NCBI RefSeq assembly: GCF_025979885.1
Contig: NZ_CP110139.1
Coordinates: 434,001 to 498,000 of the forward strand
Reading direction: 5' to 3'
Length of the DNA: 64,000 nt
Origin: Hymenobacter sp. YIM 151500-1
Lineage (GTDB): Bacteria > Bacteroidota > Bacteroidia > Cytophagales > Hymenobacteraceae
Position numbers and translations under genes: made by a program
The notes under the pieces: model-generated
The model's input: only the letters and a program-made list of their open reading frames with translations
What the model was told of the DNA's origin: nothing
Databases searched by the model: none
Shown: positions 41,123 through 50,982 of the stretch, in pieces
How the letters are laid out: each line of letters opens with the position of its first letter
Position numbering within the stretch: the stretch's first letter is position 1

Positions 41123-43762
41123 ATGAAAAAAAACGTACTGCGAGCCTCGTCGTTTGCATTTTTCCGCCACTGGCCGCCGGCTTTACTGACCGGGCTGTTT
41201 TATTTTCTGCTGGTGGCGGCAGCTTCGGCCCAGGTAAAGAAGCCCGTGAAGCCTGCCGACGCATTTGTGGAATCCATTGGCGTAGGTACCCATCTGGAGC
41301 GCGGGCAGTATGCTGACCGCAAAACCACCGTGGTGAACCTGCTGAAGAGCACGGGCATCCGCTATGTGCGCTCGGACCGCGACGGCAACATTGCCGACGC
41401 CAAAGCCATTGCCGATGGGGCCGGCATCAAGCTGCTGCTGCTCTACGGGGATGACTACTACTCCGGCGACTCCAACAAGAACGCCGCGGCCGTGGCGGCC
41501 CAGATTGAGGCGGCCGGGGGTGCCAAGAACGTGTGGGGCATTGAAGGCGCCAACGAAACCGACATCAGGGGAGACGGCCGGCGCGAGCGGCTGCTCGACC
41601 ACCAGAAAGTGCTCTGGGATGCGGCTCACCCCAAAGGCATCAAGGTGTTGTCGTGGTCGTATTTCGGCACTATCAAGTTCGGAGAGGACCCCAACATTGA
41701 GGACCGCATCGACTACGGCAACCTGCACCCCTACCACAAGTTCTGGGGCCACGACGGCGACAAAGGCTATCCGCCGCTGTCCAGCTACTTTAAAACGCTG
41801 CGCGAAGACTGGAACGGCGGCAAAGGCTACATTCCCTCCATCCGGAGCGGGCTGGTGCCCACCAAGCCCCTAGTAGCTACGGAAGTCGGCTTTTCGACGG
41901 GCGGCTTAGCCAGCAACGACCAGACCGGGATGAGCGAAGGTGCTTCGGCCCGCTACTACATGCGCGCCCTGCTGGGCTCGTTCAACGTGGGCTTCGTGAA
42001 GACCTTTATGTACGAGCTGCTCAACGGCGACGAGGAAGGTGACGGGTCGGGCTGCACGGAGTGCCGCTACGGCCTGGCCCGCCAAGATGGTACGCTGAAG
42101 CCTTCCGGGGCCGCCGTCAAAAACCTGATTTCCATTCTGAGCGACCCCGGCAACGCGGGCATCAGCACCACCGCCCTCGACTACTCGCTGAGCGGCTCCG
42201 GGGTGTGCTTCAAGGAATTCTCGGCTACCGGCGACAACGGCTACGACGGCATCGAGAACTGCGTCAACCACCTGGTTTTTCAGAAAGCTAATGGCAACTA
42301 CTACGTAGTGCTGTGGCAGGAAGGCCGCAGCTGGGACTGGAACGAGTTGAAGGATGCTTTTCCGGCCCGCAAGAGCGTAACCGTGAACTTTGGCCGCTCT
42401 TTCAGCACGGTTAAGACGTTTGAGCCCCTGACCGGCGGTTACTCTTCGCCCACCAGCACCCCGTCGGGCAGCCTGTCGTCGCTGACCGTGCAGGTGCCCG
42501 ACCACCCCTTGATTATTGAGCTGGGCGGCGGGGGTACTACCACGCCCGTCACCACCACGTCGCGGCAGATTAACGTGGGCGGAGCGGCCGTGTCGCCCTT
42601 CGCAGCCGATGCTGGCATCAGCGGAGGCAGCACGTTCAGCTCGACCAACACCATTGCCACCAGCGGGACAACCAACGCCGCTCCGGCCGCCGTGTACCAG
42701 AGCGGGCGGTGGGGTACGTTTACGGCTACCGTAGCGGGCCTGGGCGCCGGCACTTCGCAGAAAGTGCGGCTGCATTTCGCCGAAACCTCATTCACCCTGG
42801 CCGGCCAGCGCAAGTTCAACGTCAGCATCAACGGCAGCACCGTGCTGAAAGACCTGGATGTGGTGGCGGAAGCCGGTGCCAACAAAGCCCTGGTGAAAGA
42901 ATTCACGGCCACGGCCAACAGCAGCGGGCAGGTGGTCATCAGCTTCGGCCCAGCTTCGGTGGACAATGCCTTTGTTAATGGCATCGAAGTACTAAGCAAC
43001 TCGACTTCTGGCTCCGTGGCCGACGGGGTGTACACGCTCACGGCCCGGCACTCGGGCAAGCGCCTAGACGTGTACGGCCTGGCCCTCTACGACACGGCCC
43101 GCGTGGTGCAGTGGAGTGCGGCCAGCGGGCTCAACCAGCAGTGGAAGCTAACGCATGTAGGCAACGGATACTACACGCTGATTGCCCAGCATTCGGGCAA
43201 GGCCCTGGACGTAGCCAGCTCCAGCACGGCCAATGGGGCCAAGGTGCAGCAGTACCACCCCAATCCTACGGCTGCCCAGCGCTGGAAAATTGAAGCCACC
43301 TCTGACGGCTACTATAAGCTCACTAACCAAGCCAGCGGTAAAGTCCTGGAGGTGTACGGCGGCACCGGGGCCACAGCCAACAAGGCCCGCGTGACGCAGT
43401 GGAGCTACGTGGGCGGCACCAATCAGCAGTGGAAGCTGGACCTGGTGAGCAGCAGCACCGCAGCCAAAACCAGCGCCACCAACCTAACGACACTGGCTGC
43501 CCCGAGCGAAGCCGCCACGCTGGACGCCTACCCCAATCCCAGCCTGGACGGCAAAGCCACCCTGCGCCTGACGTCGAAGCAAGCCCAGCGGGCCACGGTG
43601 CAGGTGTTCAATCAGCAAGGCCAGTTTGTGAGCCTGCTCACGGTGCCCCTGCGTGAGGGACAAACCGAGTTCCGCCTGCCGGCCAGCTTGCCGCCGGGCA
43701 CCTACTACCTCAAGACCCGCCTCGACGGCCAGCCCCAGCAGTTCACGCTCAAAGTCGAGTAG
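41123..43762 (+). CDS. T9SS-secreted clan-A-like glycoside hydrolase with malectin and ricin-type lectin
   Basis: 879 residues with a signal peptide ending near LVAAASAQ (about 37). The barrel, about 45-470, has the clan-A pattern of acid/base Glu in GIEGANETD (about 141) and nucleophile Glu in LVATEVGFST (about 254). The exact family (GH39-like is my guess) is not certain. A malectin-like beta-sandwich spans about 479-628, and a ricin-type trefoil about 633-772 with LNQQWKL, AAQRWKI and TNQQWKL. The 80-residue sorting domain occupies 800-879 (LDAYPNPSLDGKATLRL). First gene of the run; a terminator follows. The next gene is a paralogue. Confidence 0.82.
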   Translation: MKKNVLRASSFAFFRHWPPALLTGLFYFLLVAAASAQVKKPVKPADAFVESIGVGTHLERGQYADRKTTVVNLLKSTGIRYVRSDRDGNIADAKAIADGAGIKLLLLYGDDYYSGDSNKNAAAVAAQIEAAGGAKNVWGIEGANETDIRGDGRRERLLDHQKVLWDAAHPKGIKVLSWSYFGTIKFGEDPNIEDRIDYGNLHPYHKFWGHDGDKGYPPLSSYFKTLREDWNGGKGYIPSIRSGLVPTKPLVATEVGFSTGGLASNDQTGMSEGASARYYMRALLGSFNVGFVKTFMYELLNGDEEGDGSGCTECRYGLARQDGTLKPSGAAVKNLISILSDPGNAGISTTALDYSLSGSGVCFKEFSATGDNGYDGIENCVNHLVFQKANGNYYVVLWQEGRSWDWNELKDAFPARKSVTVNFGRSFSTVKTFEPLTGGYSSPTSTPSGSLSSLTVQVPDHPLIIELGGGGTTTPVTTTSRQINVGGAAVSPFAADAGISGGSTFSSTNTIATSGTTNAAPAAVYQSGRWGTFTATVAGLGAGTSQKVRLHFAETSFTLAGQRKFNVSINGSTVLKDLDVVAEAGANKALVKEFTATANSSGQVVISFGPASVDNAFVNGIEVLSNSTSGSVADGVYTLTARHSGKRLDVYGLALYDTARVVQWSAASGLNQQWKLTHVGNGYYTLIAQHSGKALDVASSSTANGAKVQQYHPNPTAAQRWKIEATSDGYYKLTNQASGKVLEVYGGTGATANKARVTQWSYVGGTNQQWKLDLVSSSTAAKTSATNLTTLAAPSEAATLDAYPNPSLDGKATLRLTSKQAQRATVQVFNQQGQFVSLLTVPLREGQTEFRLPASLPPGTYYLKTRLDGQPQQFTLKVE

Positions 43763-43789
43763 CCAGCGGTAGTGCTACACTACGTTCGC

Positions 43790-43822
43790 AGGGCCGCCGC
43801 ACAGCGCGGCGGCCCTTTGCTT
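43790..43822 (+). terminator. Rho-independent terminator
   Basis: An 11-bp stem (AGGGCCGCCGC with GCGGCGGCCCT), 5-base loop, then TTTGCTT. Confidence 0.75.
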
Positions 43823-43856
43823 ACGGCCCTCTTTTCCACCAACCATTCCCTTTCCA

Positions 43857-46475
43857 ATGTCCTTTTCTATCTCTTCTCATTTACCCCGCTGCGGCGCGTG
43901 GCTGAGCACGGCGGCCCTTGGCCTGGCCTTGCTCCCGGCCAGCCTTCAGGCCCAAACGAAAGCTATACCCGCCGACCAGATGCTGGAAACCATCGGCATC
44001 GGCACGCGCTTCGACTGGAAGCACCGCGACGGCCAGGGAGCCGGTGCTAAGCTGGCCCTGGAAAACATCGGGTTCCGCTACGTGCGCGTTGGCATAGCCG
44101 GCGAAACCAACGACCCCGGTGCGTACCGCCGCGAATGGCGCGACTATGCCCGCCAAAAGGGCCTGAAGCTGCTGCTCACTTGCGGCGGCGATACTAGACA
44201 AGCCCTGACCGACCAGCTCGCCGAGTGGATGGAAGCGCCCGGCGTGGTGTGGGGCGTGGAAGGAGCCAACGAAACGTACGACCTGAATTTCGGCGAATTC
44301 CCCAACTCGTTTGAGCTGCAAAAGTTTATCTATGGCCTGGCCCAGCCCAAGGGGCTGAAGGTGCTCACGTGGACTGCTGCCGGCGCGGCGGCCACCTACC
44401 TGACCTGGCCTAACCCCGATGCGTACAGCACTCACGCCAATTTTCACGCCTACAGCTGGGACACCAGCTCCGACAACGGCAAGCAGATCATTCCGATCTG
44501 GCAGGACTTCTCCCTGAAGCGCGACGGGCACGGCGACGTGGGGGGCCTGTGGGCCATGGATAAGTGGACCGGCAACGCCAGCAAGCCCAAGGCCGTTACG
44601 GAGTGGGGCTTTTTCTACGAGCCGCAGGGTGATACGCCTATCGACAGTGAATTGTCGCGGGCTAAATACACGCTGCGCAATAGCTTCGAGCTGCTGAACG
44701 CTAAAGTAGATAAGACCTTCATTTACAGTCTGGTTGACGAAAACGACAAGTTTGGTATCGCCAACGGCGACGGCTCACTGAAGCAGTCGGGGCGGGCGCT
44801 GGCCAGTCTGTTTGCCTTGCTCCGGGACCCCGGCCACGCCAACGATAACACCGGCTCGCTGAATTATACCTTGACCACGGCCAGCGGCATTGGCACCGTG
44901 GACGACCGCCGCCACCAAACCAACGAGATTCACCAAACGCTGCTGCAAAAAAGCAACGGGCACTACATCCTAGCCTTGTGGGCCGACAAGCCCAGCCACA
45001 TCGGCCAGACCGGCAGTGAGGCGGCCACGCTCAAGCTCAACGGCCTAACGGCCAGCGAGGTGAAAATTTACCTGCCCCTGACTAACGGCACCACCGCCGT
45101 GCAAACCCTGGGCGCGGGCACGAGCACCATCAACCTGTCGGGCAGTATTGCCATTCCTGACCACCCCATTCTGATTGACATTACGCCCAGCGGCACGACC
45201 AGCACCCCAACGCCCAGTGGCCAGCTACTGGCCAACGGCGTGTATACGCTCACTACCAAGCTGGTGCCCAGCAACGGCGGAGCCAGCCAGCGCCTGGACG
45301 TGGCCGGCGGCACCGACCAGAACGGCCAGCAGGTGGGCGTGTGGGACCAGAACAATCTGGCTCCGCAGAACTGGTACTTCGAGCACGCTGGGGGCAACGT
45401 GTATACCATCACGGCTCAGGTGGGTGCTAAAAACAAGCAGCTCGACGCCGACAACACCGGCGGCATCCGGAAAGGCTCAAAGGTGCAGCTCTATGGCTCG
45501 GGGCAGCGCTGGCTGGTGGAAAGCGCCGGCAATGGCTTCTTCTACCTCACGCCCGAAGCCGTAATGACCCAGAGCCCCAAGCTGCGCCTGGACGTGGTGG
45601 ACGGCAAAAGCACGCGCGGCACCTATACCAACGTGCAGATCTGGACCCCCAACGACAGCGACGCCCAGAAGTGGAAGATTGAGCCTGCCGGACCGGCCAA
45701 TGGCATCTACAACCTCACCGCCCGCCACTCGGGTAAGCGCCTGGACGTGGCCAGCTCCTCAACGGCTGATGGGGCAGCGGTGCGGCAGTGGAGACCCAAC
45801 TCCAGCGACGCCCAGCGCTGGCAGCTCACCCACGTGCGCGACGGCTACTACACGCTGACGGCGCAGTGCTCGGGCAAGAACCTGGCCCTGGACACGAACC
45901 CGCAGACCAACGGAGGCTACTCGGACCTGACCACCAACGGCGTGCAGGTGTTTCAGTTCGGCAACAGCACCAGCGACAACCGCCTGTGGAAGGTGGAGGC
46001 AACCTCTGACGGCTACTTCAAGCTCACCAACAAAACGAGCGGCAAGGTGCTGGACGTGTACGGCGGGCCCAGTGCCACCGGTGACGGTGCTCCCGTCAAG
46101 TCGTGGGCGTACCTGGGCGGCAGCAACCAGCAGTGGAAGCTCGACCTTAGTGCCACCGCTACTGCGGCCAAAACCAGCACGGCCAGCCTGACGGCCGCCA
46201 GCCCCCTAGCCGCTGCGAGCCTGACGCCGACGCTCGACGCTTACCCCAACCCCAGCCTCGACGGCAAAGCCACGCTGCGCTTGCAGGCCACAGCAGCCCA
46301 GCGCGCCACGGTGCAGGTGTTCAACCAGCAGGGCCAGTTCGTGAGCCTGCTCACCGTGCCGCTGCAAGCCGGCCAGACCGAGTTCCGCTTGCCGGCGTCG
46401 CTGTCCAAGGGCACCTACTACCTGAAGACGCGCATCGACGGGCAGGCCCAAAGCTTCACCCTCAAGGTCGAGTAG
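43857..46475 (+). CDS. T9SS-secreted clan-A-like glycoside hydrolase with two ricin-type lectins
   Basis: 872 residues with a signal peptide ending near ASLQAQ. The barrel (about 38-440) is a diverged paralogue of the upstream enzyme: ETIGIGTRFDWKHRDG, acid/base Glu in GVEGANETY and nucleophile Glu in AVTEWGFFYE. Two consecutive ricin-type trefoils follow at about 455-611 and 614-763, the second with SGKNLALDTN and SNQQWKLDLS. The sorting domain is 793-872. The malectin domain of the upstream paralogue is replaced by an extra lectin. It has its own terminator, so the cluster is probably several transcription units. Confidence 0.82.
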   Translation: MSFSISSHLPRCGAWLSTAALGLALLPASLQAQTKAIPADQMLETIGIGTRFDWKHRDGQGAGAKLALENIGFRYVRVGIAGETNDPGAYRREWRDYARQKGLKLLLTCGGDTRQALTDQLAEWMEAPGVVWGVEGANETYDLNFGEFPNSFELQKFIYGLAQPKGLKVLTWTAAGAAATYLTWPNPDAYSTHANFHAYSWDTSSDNGKQIIPIWQDFSLKRDGHGDVGGLWAMDKWTGNASKPKAVTEWGFFYEPQGDTPIDSELSRAKYTLRNSFELLNAKVDKTFIYSLVDENDKFGIANGDGSLKQSGRALASLFALLRDPGHANDNTGSLNYTLTTASGIGTVDDRRHQTNEIHQTLLQKSNGHYILALWADKPSHIGQTGSEAATLKLNGLTASEVKIYLPLTNGTTAVQTLGAGTSTINLSGSIAIPDHPILIDITPSGTTSTPTPSGQLLANGVYTLTTKLVPSNGGASQRLDVAGGTDQNGQQVGVWDQNNLAPQNWYFEHAGGNVYTITAQVGAKNKQLDADNTGGIRKGSKVQLYGSGQRWLVESAGNGFFYLTPEAVMTQSPKLRLDVVDGKSTRGTYTNVQIWTPNDSDAQKWKIEPAGPANGIYNLTARHSGKRLDVASSSTADGAAVRQWRPNSSDAQRWQLTHVRDGYYTLTAQCSGKNLALDTNPQTNGGYSDLTTNGVQVFQFGNSTSDNRLWKVEATSDGYFKLTNKTSGKVLDVYGGPSATGDGAPVKSWAYLGGSNQQWKLDLSATATAAKTSTASLTAASPLAAASLTPTLDAYPNPSLDGKATLRLQATAAQRATVQVFNQQGQFVSLLTVPLQAGQTEFRLPASLSKGTYYLKTRIDGQAQSFTLKVE

Positions 46476-46490
46476 CACGTTCTGCCTCGA

Positions 46491-46524
46491 AGCCCGACTG
46501 GCTGTGCCGGTCGGGCTTTTTTCC
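46491..46524 (+). terminator. Rho-independent terminator
   Basis: A 12-bp stem (AGCCCGACTGGC with GCCGGTCGGGCT, one G-U pair), 3-base loop, then TTTTTCC. Confidence 0.85.
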
Positions 46525-46562
46525 TTTTCCACCGGTTTCCCATCAGTTCAGTCAACTCAGCT

Positions 46563-48926
46563 ATGAAAACACTGTTTCCTCTGCTGCTGCTCGGTAGCTT
46601 GGTAGGTACGAGCCTAGGGGCGCCCCCGGCCCAGGCCCAAATCACCACCAAAACCTACACGGCCGACAACACCAACTTCCCTAATCCTGAACGCGGGTTC
46701 GCCGTCTCCTATGACGTTGCCTGGCCAGCCAATACCCCTTGGGAATTTTGCTCGGACATCACCGACCCGGCTGCTTACACCTACACGGCTTGGACTCGTC
46801 CCTTGGTGGATGCCGACCTCCAGCGGTACCGCCAGCAGAACATGAGTGTGGTAATGGTGCGTTACCATATTGCCGAGTTCCGCTATACATCTATTTCTCC
46901 CGCGTTCCTCGACCGGCTGACCCAGGATTTCGCCGCCGCCCGCCGGGCGGGCATCAAGGTGATTCCTCGCTTCGTCTACAACTGGCCCAAAGGCGGCCCC
47001 GATGCTCCTGTAGACAAGGTGCTTGACCATTTGGAAGCGTTGCGGGGAGTGTTCAGCCAGAACGCAGACGTCATTGCCTCGCTGGAAGCTGGCTTTATTG
47101 GCTGCTGGGGAGAGTGGCACAACTCCAAATTTAACTTGCTGGGCAGTGGAGGCGTCAACAGCAATACCCGGGCGATAATCGAAAAGATAGCTAGCGTTCT
47201 GCCCACCTCCAGAATGTTTGCCGTTCGGTATCCAGGTCATAAAGCACAATACTTTGGAGGCAGCTGGAGTGAGCCTGTGGCGCCGGTTACCGCTGCGGAA
47301 GCGTTCAATGGCAGCATAAAGTCGAGGATGGGTGCCTACGACGATTGTTTGGTGTGCGGCGAGTTCAACTGGGACACATACTCCAACAACAAAGCGGCGT
47401 CGGACAAGATCAAGGCCTTTCTGCAGGAAGACAACAAGTATGTGGCGCAGGGCGGCGAGCCGGGCGGGATGGACAATCCCTCCTCACAAGACTTAGACGG
47501 GGACGGCTTTTCGGGCAGTCAGTACGCAGATTGTGCCCGCGTCGTGCCGCTCCTCAACCGCCTGCACTGGAGCACGATGAACTGGAACTACGGCGAGCGG
47601 ATAGGGGGCAACGCTATTTCGTATACCACCTGGGAAAAGCAAGGCTGCCTTGAGGAAATCCAAAAGTGGCTGGGCTACCGGTTGCGGCTTACCCAGGCCG
47701 TGTTGCCAACCACCATGCAGGCCGGCGGTACCCTGGCCCTGAGCTTCGACGTGCACAACGACGGTTTTGCCAGCCCTTACAATCCGCGCGGGTTGGAACT
47801 CATTATCCGCAACAAGGCCACACTAGCCCATGCGGCAGTAATTCCGCTGTGCGATGGGCGGAGCAAACCTGCTAACCGGGCGTACGACCCGCGCTTCTGG
47901 CAATCGGGCACGACCACCACGGTGGCCATGAGTACGACGCTGCCGGCCTCTTTGCCGGCCGGAGATTACGAGGTACTGGTCCATCTGTTTGACCCCCTTT
48001 TATACGGGCGCCCCGAATTCTCCATCCGCCTGGCCAACCAGAACACGTGGGAAGCCGCCACCGGCTACAACAAGCTGGGCCATACGCTCACGGTGACGGC
48101 GCCCAGCACAGCCGGGCTAGCCAACGGCATCTACACATTAACGGCTCGTCACTCGGGCCGGCGCCTGGACGTGTCGGGTTCCTCGACAGCGGACGGGGCC
48201 AAGGTGCAGCAATACTGGCCCAATCCCAGCGACGCTCAGCGCTGGCAGCTCACGGCCGTGGGCCAGGAGGGCTACTACACGCTCACGGCCCAGTGCTCGG
48301 GCAAAAAACTGGCCCTGGACACCAACTCGCAGACCAACGGCGGCTTCTCGGACCTGACCAGCAACGGGGTGCAGGTGTTCCAGTTCGGTACTGATAACGC
48401 GGACAACCGGTTGTGGAAAGTGGAAACCACGGCCGAGGGCTTCTACACGCTGACCAATAAGGCAAGTGGCAAGTGCCTGGACGTGGCCGGCGGGCCGGGG
48501 GCAACCAGCGACGGCGTACGGGTGCTGTCCTGGGCCTACGTGGGCGGCACCAACCAGCAGTGGAAGCTCGAAGCCAGCCCCAGCCCCGCCGCTGCCAAAA
48601 TCACCGCGGTCCGCACGAGCAACGTCCCCGGCAGTGTGACGCAGGCTGCTGCCGCGGCTACTCAGTCCCGTGAAGCCACCCCGCTGGACGCCTACCCCAA
48701 CCCCAGCCTGGACGGCAAAGCCACGCTGCGCCTGGTGGCCCGGCAAGCCCAGCGAGCCACGGTGCAGGTCTACTCCGAGCAAGGCCGGCTGGTGAGCCTG
48801 CTCACCGTGCCCCTGCGGGAAGGGCAGACCGAGTTCCGCTTGCCGGCCAGCTTGCCGCCGGGCACTTACTACCTCAAGACTCGCCTCGACGGGCAAGCTC
48901 AGAGCTTCACCTTCAAAGTCGAGTAG
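46563..48926 (+). CDS. T9SS-secreted DUF4874/DUF4832 protein with ricin-type lectin
   Basis: 787 residues with a signal peptide ending at PPAQAQ. Residues about 30-200 match the DUF4874 pattern (FPNPERGFAV, then YRQQNMSVVMVRYHIAEF and AGIKVIPRFVYNW). Residues about 200-410 match DUF4832 (AVRYPGHKAQYF, LHWSTMNWNY). Together they form a barrel-like unit of unknown activity found in secreted carbohydrate-related proteins. DLDGDGFSG near 320 looks like a calcium loop. A beta-sandwich (about 412-515), a trefoil (about 518-663) and the sorting domain (708-787) follow. The lectin closely resembles the second lectin of the upstream gene. Confidence 0.82.
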   Translation: MKTLFPLLLLGSLVGTSLGAPPAQAQITTKTYTADNTNFPNPERGFAVSYDVAWPANTPWEFCSDITDPAAYTYTAWTRPLVDADLQRYRQQNMSVVMVRYHIAEFRYTSISPAFLDRLTQDFAAARRAGIKVIPRFVYNWPKGGPDAPVDKVLDHLEALRGVFSQNADVIASLEAGFIGCWGEWHNSKFNLLGSGGVNSNTRAIIEKIASVLPTSRMFAVRYPGHKAQYFGGSWSEPVAPVTAAEAFNGSIKSRMGAYDDCLVCGEFNWDTYSNNKAASDKIKAFLQEDNKYVAQGGEPGGMDNPSSQDLDGDGFSGSQYADCARVVPLLNRLHWSTMNWNYGERIGGNAISYTTWEKQGCLEEIQKWLGYRLRLTQAVLPTTMQAGGTLALSFDVHNDGFASPYNPRGLELIIRNKATLAHAAVIPLCDGRSKPANRAYDPRFWQSGTTTTVAMSTTLPASLPAGDYEVLVHLFDPLLYGRPEFSIRLANQNTWEAATGYNKLGHTLTVTAPSTAGLANGIYTLTARHSGRRLDVSGSSTADGAKVQQYWPNPSDAQRWQLTAVGQEGYYTLTAQCSGKKLALDTNSQTNGGFSDLTSNGVQVFQFGTDNADNRLWKVETTAEGFYTLTNKASGKCLDVAGGPGATSDGVRVLSWAYVGGTNQQWKLEASPSPAAAKITAVRTSNVPGSVTQAAAAATQSREATPLDAYPNPSLDGKATLRLVARQAQRATVQVYSEQGRLVSLLTVPLREGQTEFRLPASLPPGTYYLKTRLDGQAQSFTFKVE

Positions 48927-49002
48927 CAGTAATGTGGTGAAGGCCCGCTTAGCTGGTTGCTCACCTGCCACGCTCCCTTACCAACCCCAAACCGGGATTT
49001 TT

Positions 49003-50919
49003 ATGAAAACGACTTCTCGCATGTTGGCTCTCAGCCTGAGTAGCCTGCTCCTGAGCACTGTCGCTTGGGCCCAGGGTTCTACCTCCAGCGTCGGCTCCGA
49101 TGGGTTCCTGCGCGTCAACGGGCAGAAGTTTTTTCCCGTGGGCTATTATTCCGGACCGTCACTGCAGGCTAAGGACCTGCCTGCCGCCACGCAGGCCATG
49201 CACGATGCGGGCTTTACGTGGTTTTATGCTTCAGGCAACGACCTAGCAAGCACTCAGGCCTTTTTGGAACAGGCTCAAACCCTCGGTTTGAAGGTGTCTT
49301 TGGCCGGCGCCGGCTACAACAACGAGGCTAACTACTCAGCCATCCTCACTGCGTTCAAAGACTATCCAGCCATATTTTCCTGGGAAGTGGCCGACGACGC
49401 AGGCTACATTCCCATCAAGTCGTTTCCGGCCCGCATCCGCCGCTACCACCAACTGGCCAAGGCCGCCGATCCAAATCGCCTCACCTTTATGACGGGCCTC
49501 AGCGGGCTGCTGAACAACGCCGATTCTACGCGCATTTACACCGGCATTGCTGATTACGCTGCCTTGCAGTGGTACCCTCTCTTCTACAAACCTGGCCGAC
49601 GTGGCTATACTTACCAGGACCGCACCAGTTTCGACGCTATACGCCGCTGGTGTACGGCCGCCCAGCAGCAAGGCAAAGCTGGCACCATTATTTTGCAAAC
49701 CTACTGGAAGTCAGACCAAGCCGATGACCCTAGCTACGAATCGCCGGCTGGCGAACAGTTGCGGGCGCAGTCGTACGCGGCCCTGCTAGCGGGGGCCAAA
49801 GGCGTTACTTATTACTCGTACTACGACGAGCGCAGCAATGGTCCCATCGACGTTAAACAGCCAGCCTTGTGGCGGGCCACGGCGGATTTTGCCGCCAAAA
49901 TGAAAAGCACGCTGGCCGAGGTGGTGCTCAACGGTACACAAACTCTCTTGGCTGAACAAAGCAATACAGCTTACGTGCACGCTGCCTACTGGACTTATAA
50001 CAACGAGCGGTATTTGGTAGTGGTAAATCTGAACACCAACAACGTACTCGACAACGGTCAGCGTACCGTGAGCTTCGCCACGGGCCTGGCCGGCACGATG
50101 ACCGCCTTGTTCAATGACTATCCGGCCACGCTCAGCAAAACGGCCGCTGGCACGGTAAGCGGCACCATGCAGCCGCTAGAGGTGCAAGTGTACCGCATCA
50201 CGCCCGCCCCGACCACCACGACATTTTACCGCCTGAAGAACCGTTGGCAAAACACGTATCTCTACGACAACGGCGACCGGGCCTCGTACTCGGCTACGGC
50301 ATCGGGCGACACCTACCTGTGGGCTGTAGAGCAAGCAGACGGCTTTTCGCAATTCAGAAACAAGGCGACCGGCGACTACCTGCACGTGCAGACCGGCCAG
50401 GACTATGTGGAGTGTACGGCGGCCAACGCAGGCTGGTGGAGCAAGGACTGGGCTGTGGAGGACTACGCCGGGCACAAGATGCTACGCAACCGCTGGCAGG
50501 CCAACCAGTACGTGCATGTCGAACAACTCCGCGGCTACGCCCAGCACACTAGCATCAGTAAGGGCACGTGGAGCTCCCAATGGACGCTGGAAGCCGCCAG
50601 GACCAGCACCCGCTCAACGGACTTCGTAACCACTACTCCGACTTCAGCCACTGGAATAGCCTACATCTCGGCGACCCTGAGCGCCTACCCTAACCCCAGC
50701 CCGGATGGGCGAGCCACCTTGCGCCTGACGGCCCGGCAGGCACAGCGGGCCGTGGTGCAGGTCTACAATCAGCAGGGGCAGTTCGTGAGCCTGCTGACTG
50801 TGCCCCTGCGGGAAGGGCAGACCGAGTTCCGCTTGCCGGCCATGTTGCTCCAAGGCACCTACTACCTCACAACCCGCATTGACGGACAACCACGACAGTT
50901 TACGCTCAAAGTCGAGTGA
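49003..50919 (+). CDS. T9SS-secreted TIM-barrel protein with ricin-like C-terminal lectin
   Basis: 638 residues from ATG 49003 (MKTTSRMLALSLSSLLLSTV); the GTG at 48934 precedes any signal peptide. The mature N-terminus, GFLRVNGQKFFPVGYYSGPS, resembles glycoside hydrolase barrels that begin with a conserved strand. IFSWEVADDAG, DYAALQWYPLFY and TYYSYYDERSNG are barrel strands. The catalytic acids are not certain; the Glu in WEVADDAG is a candidate. A beta-sandwich (about 315-400) and a variant trefoil (about 408-529, FYRLKNRWQNTYLYDNGD) follow; the variant is shared with the gene at 56432. Sorting domain 559-638. Confidence 0.78.
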   Translation: MKTTSRMLALSLSSLLLSTVAWAQGSTSSVGSDGFLRVNGQKFFPVGYYSGPSLQAKDLPAATQAMHDAGFTWFYASGNDLASTQAFLEQAQTLGLKVSLAGAGYNNEANYSAILTAFKDYPAIFSWEVADDAGYIPIKSFPARIRRYHQLAKAADPNRLTFMTGLSGLLNNADSTRIYTGIADYAALQWYPLFYKPGRRGYTYQDRTSFDAIRRWCTAAQQQGKAGTIILQTYWKSDQADDPSYESPAGEQLRAQSYAALLAGAKGVTYYSYYDERSNGPIDVKQPALWRATADFAAKMKSTLAEVVLNGTQTLLAEQSNTAYVHAAYWTYNNERYLVVVNLNTNNVLDNGQRTVSFATGLAGTMTALFNDYPATLSKTAAGTVSGTMQPLEVQVYRITPAPTTTTFYRLKNRWQNTYLYDNGDRASYSATASGDTYLWAVEQADGFSQFRNKATGDYLHVQTGQDYVECTAANAGWWSKDWAVEDYAGHKMLRNRWQANQYVHVEQLRGYAQHTSISKGTWSSQWTLEAARTSTRSTDFVTTTPTSATGIAYISATLSAYPNPSPDGRATLRLTARQAQRAVVQVYNQQGQFVSLLTVPLREGQTEFRLPAMLLQGTYYLTTRIDGQPRQFTLKVE

Positions 50920-50982
50920 CCACGCGGATGCTAAGCTGCTGTGCGTGGCGCGGCTGTTCCCTTCACATTTCTCTTTTTGGCT

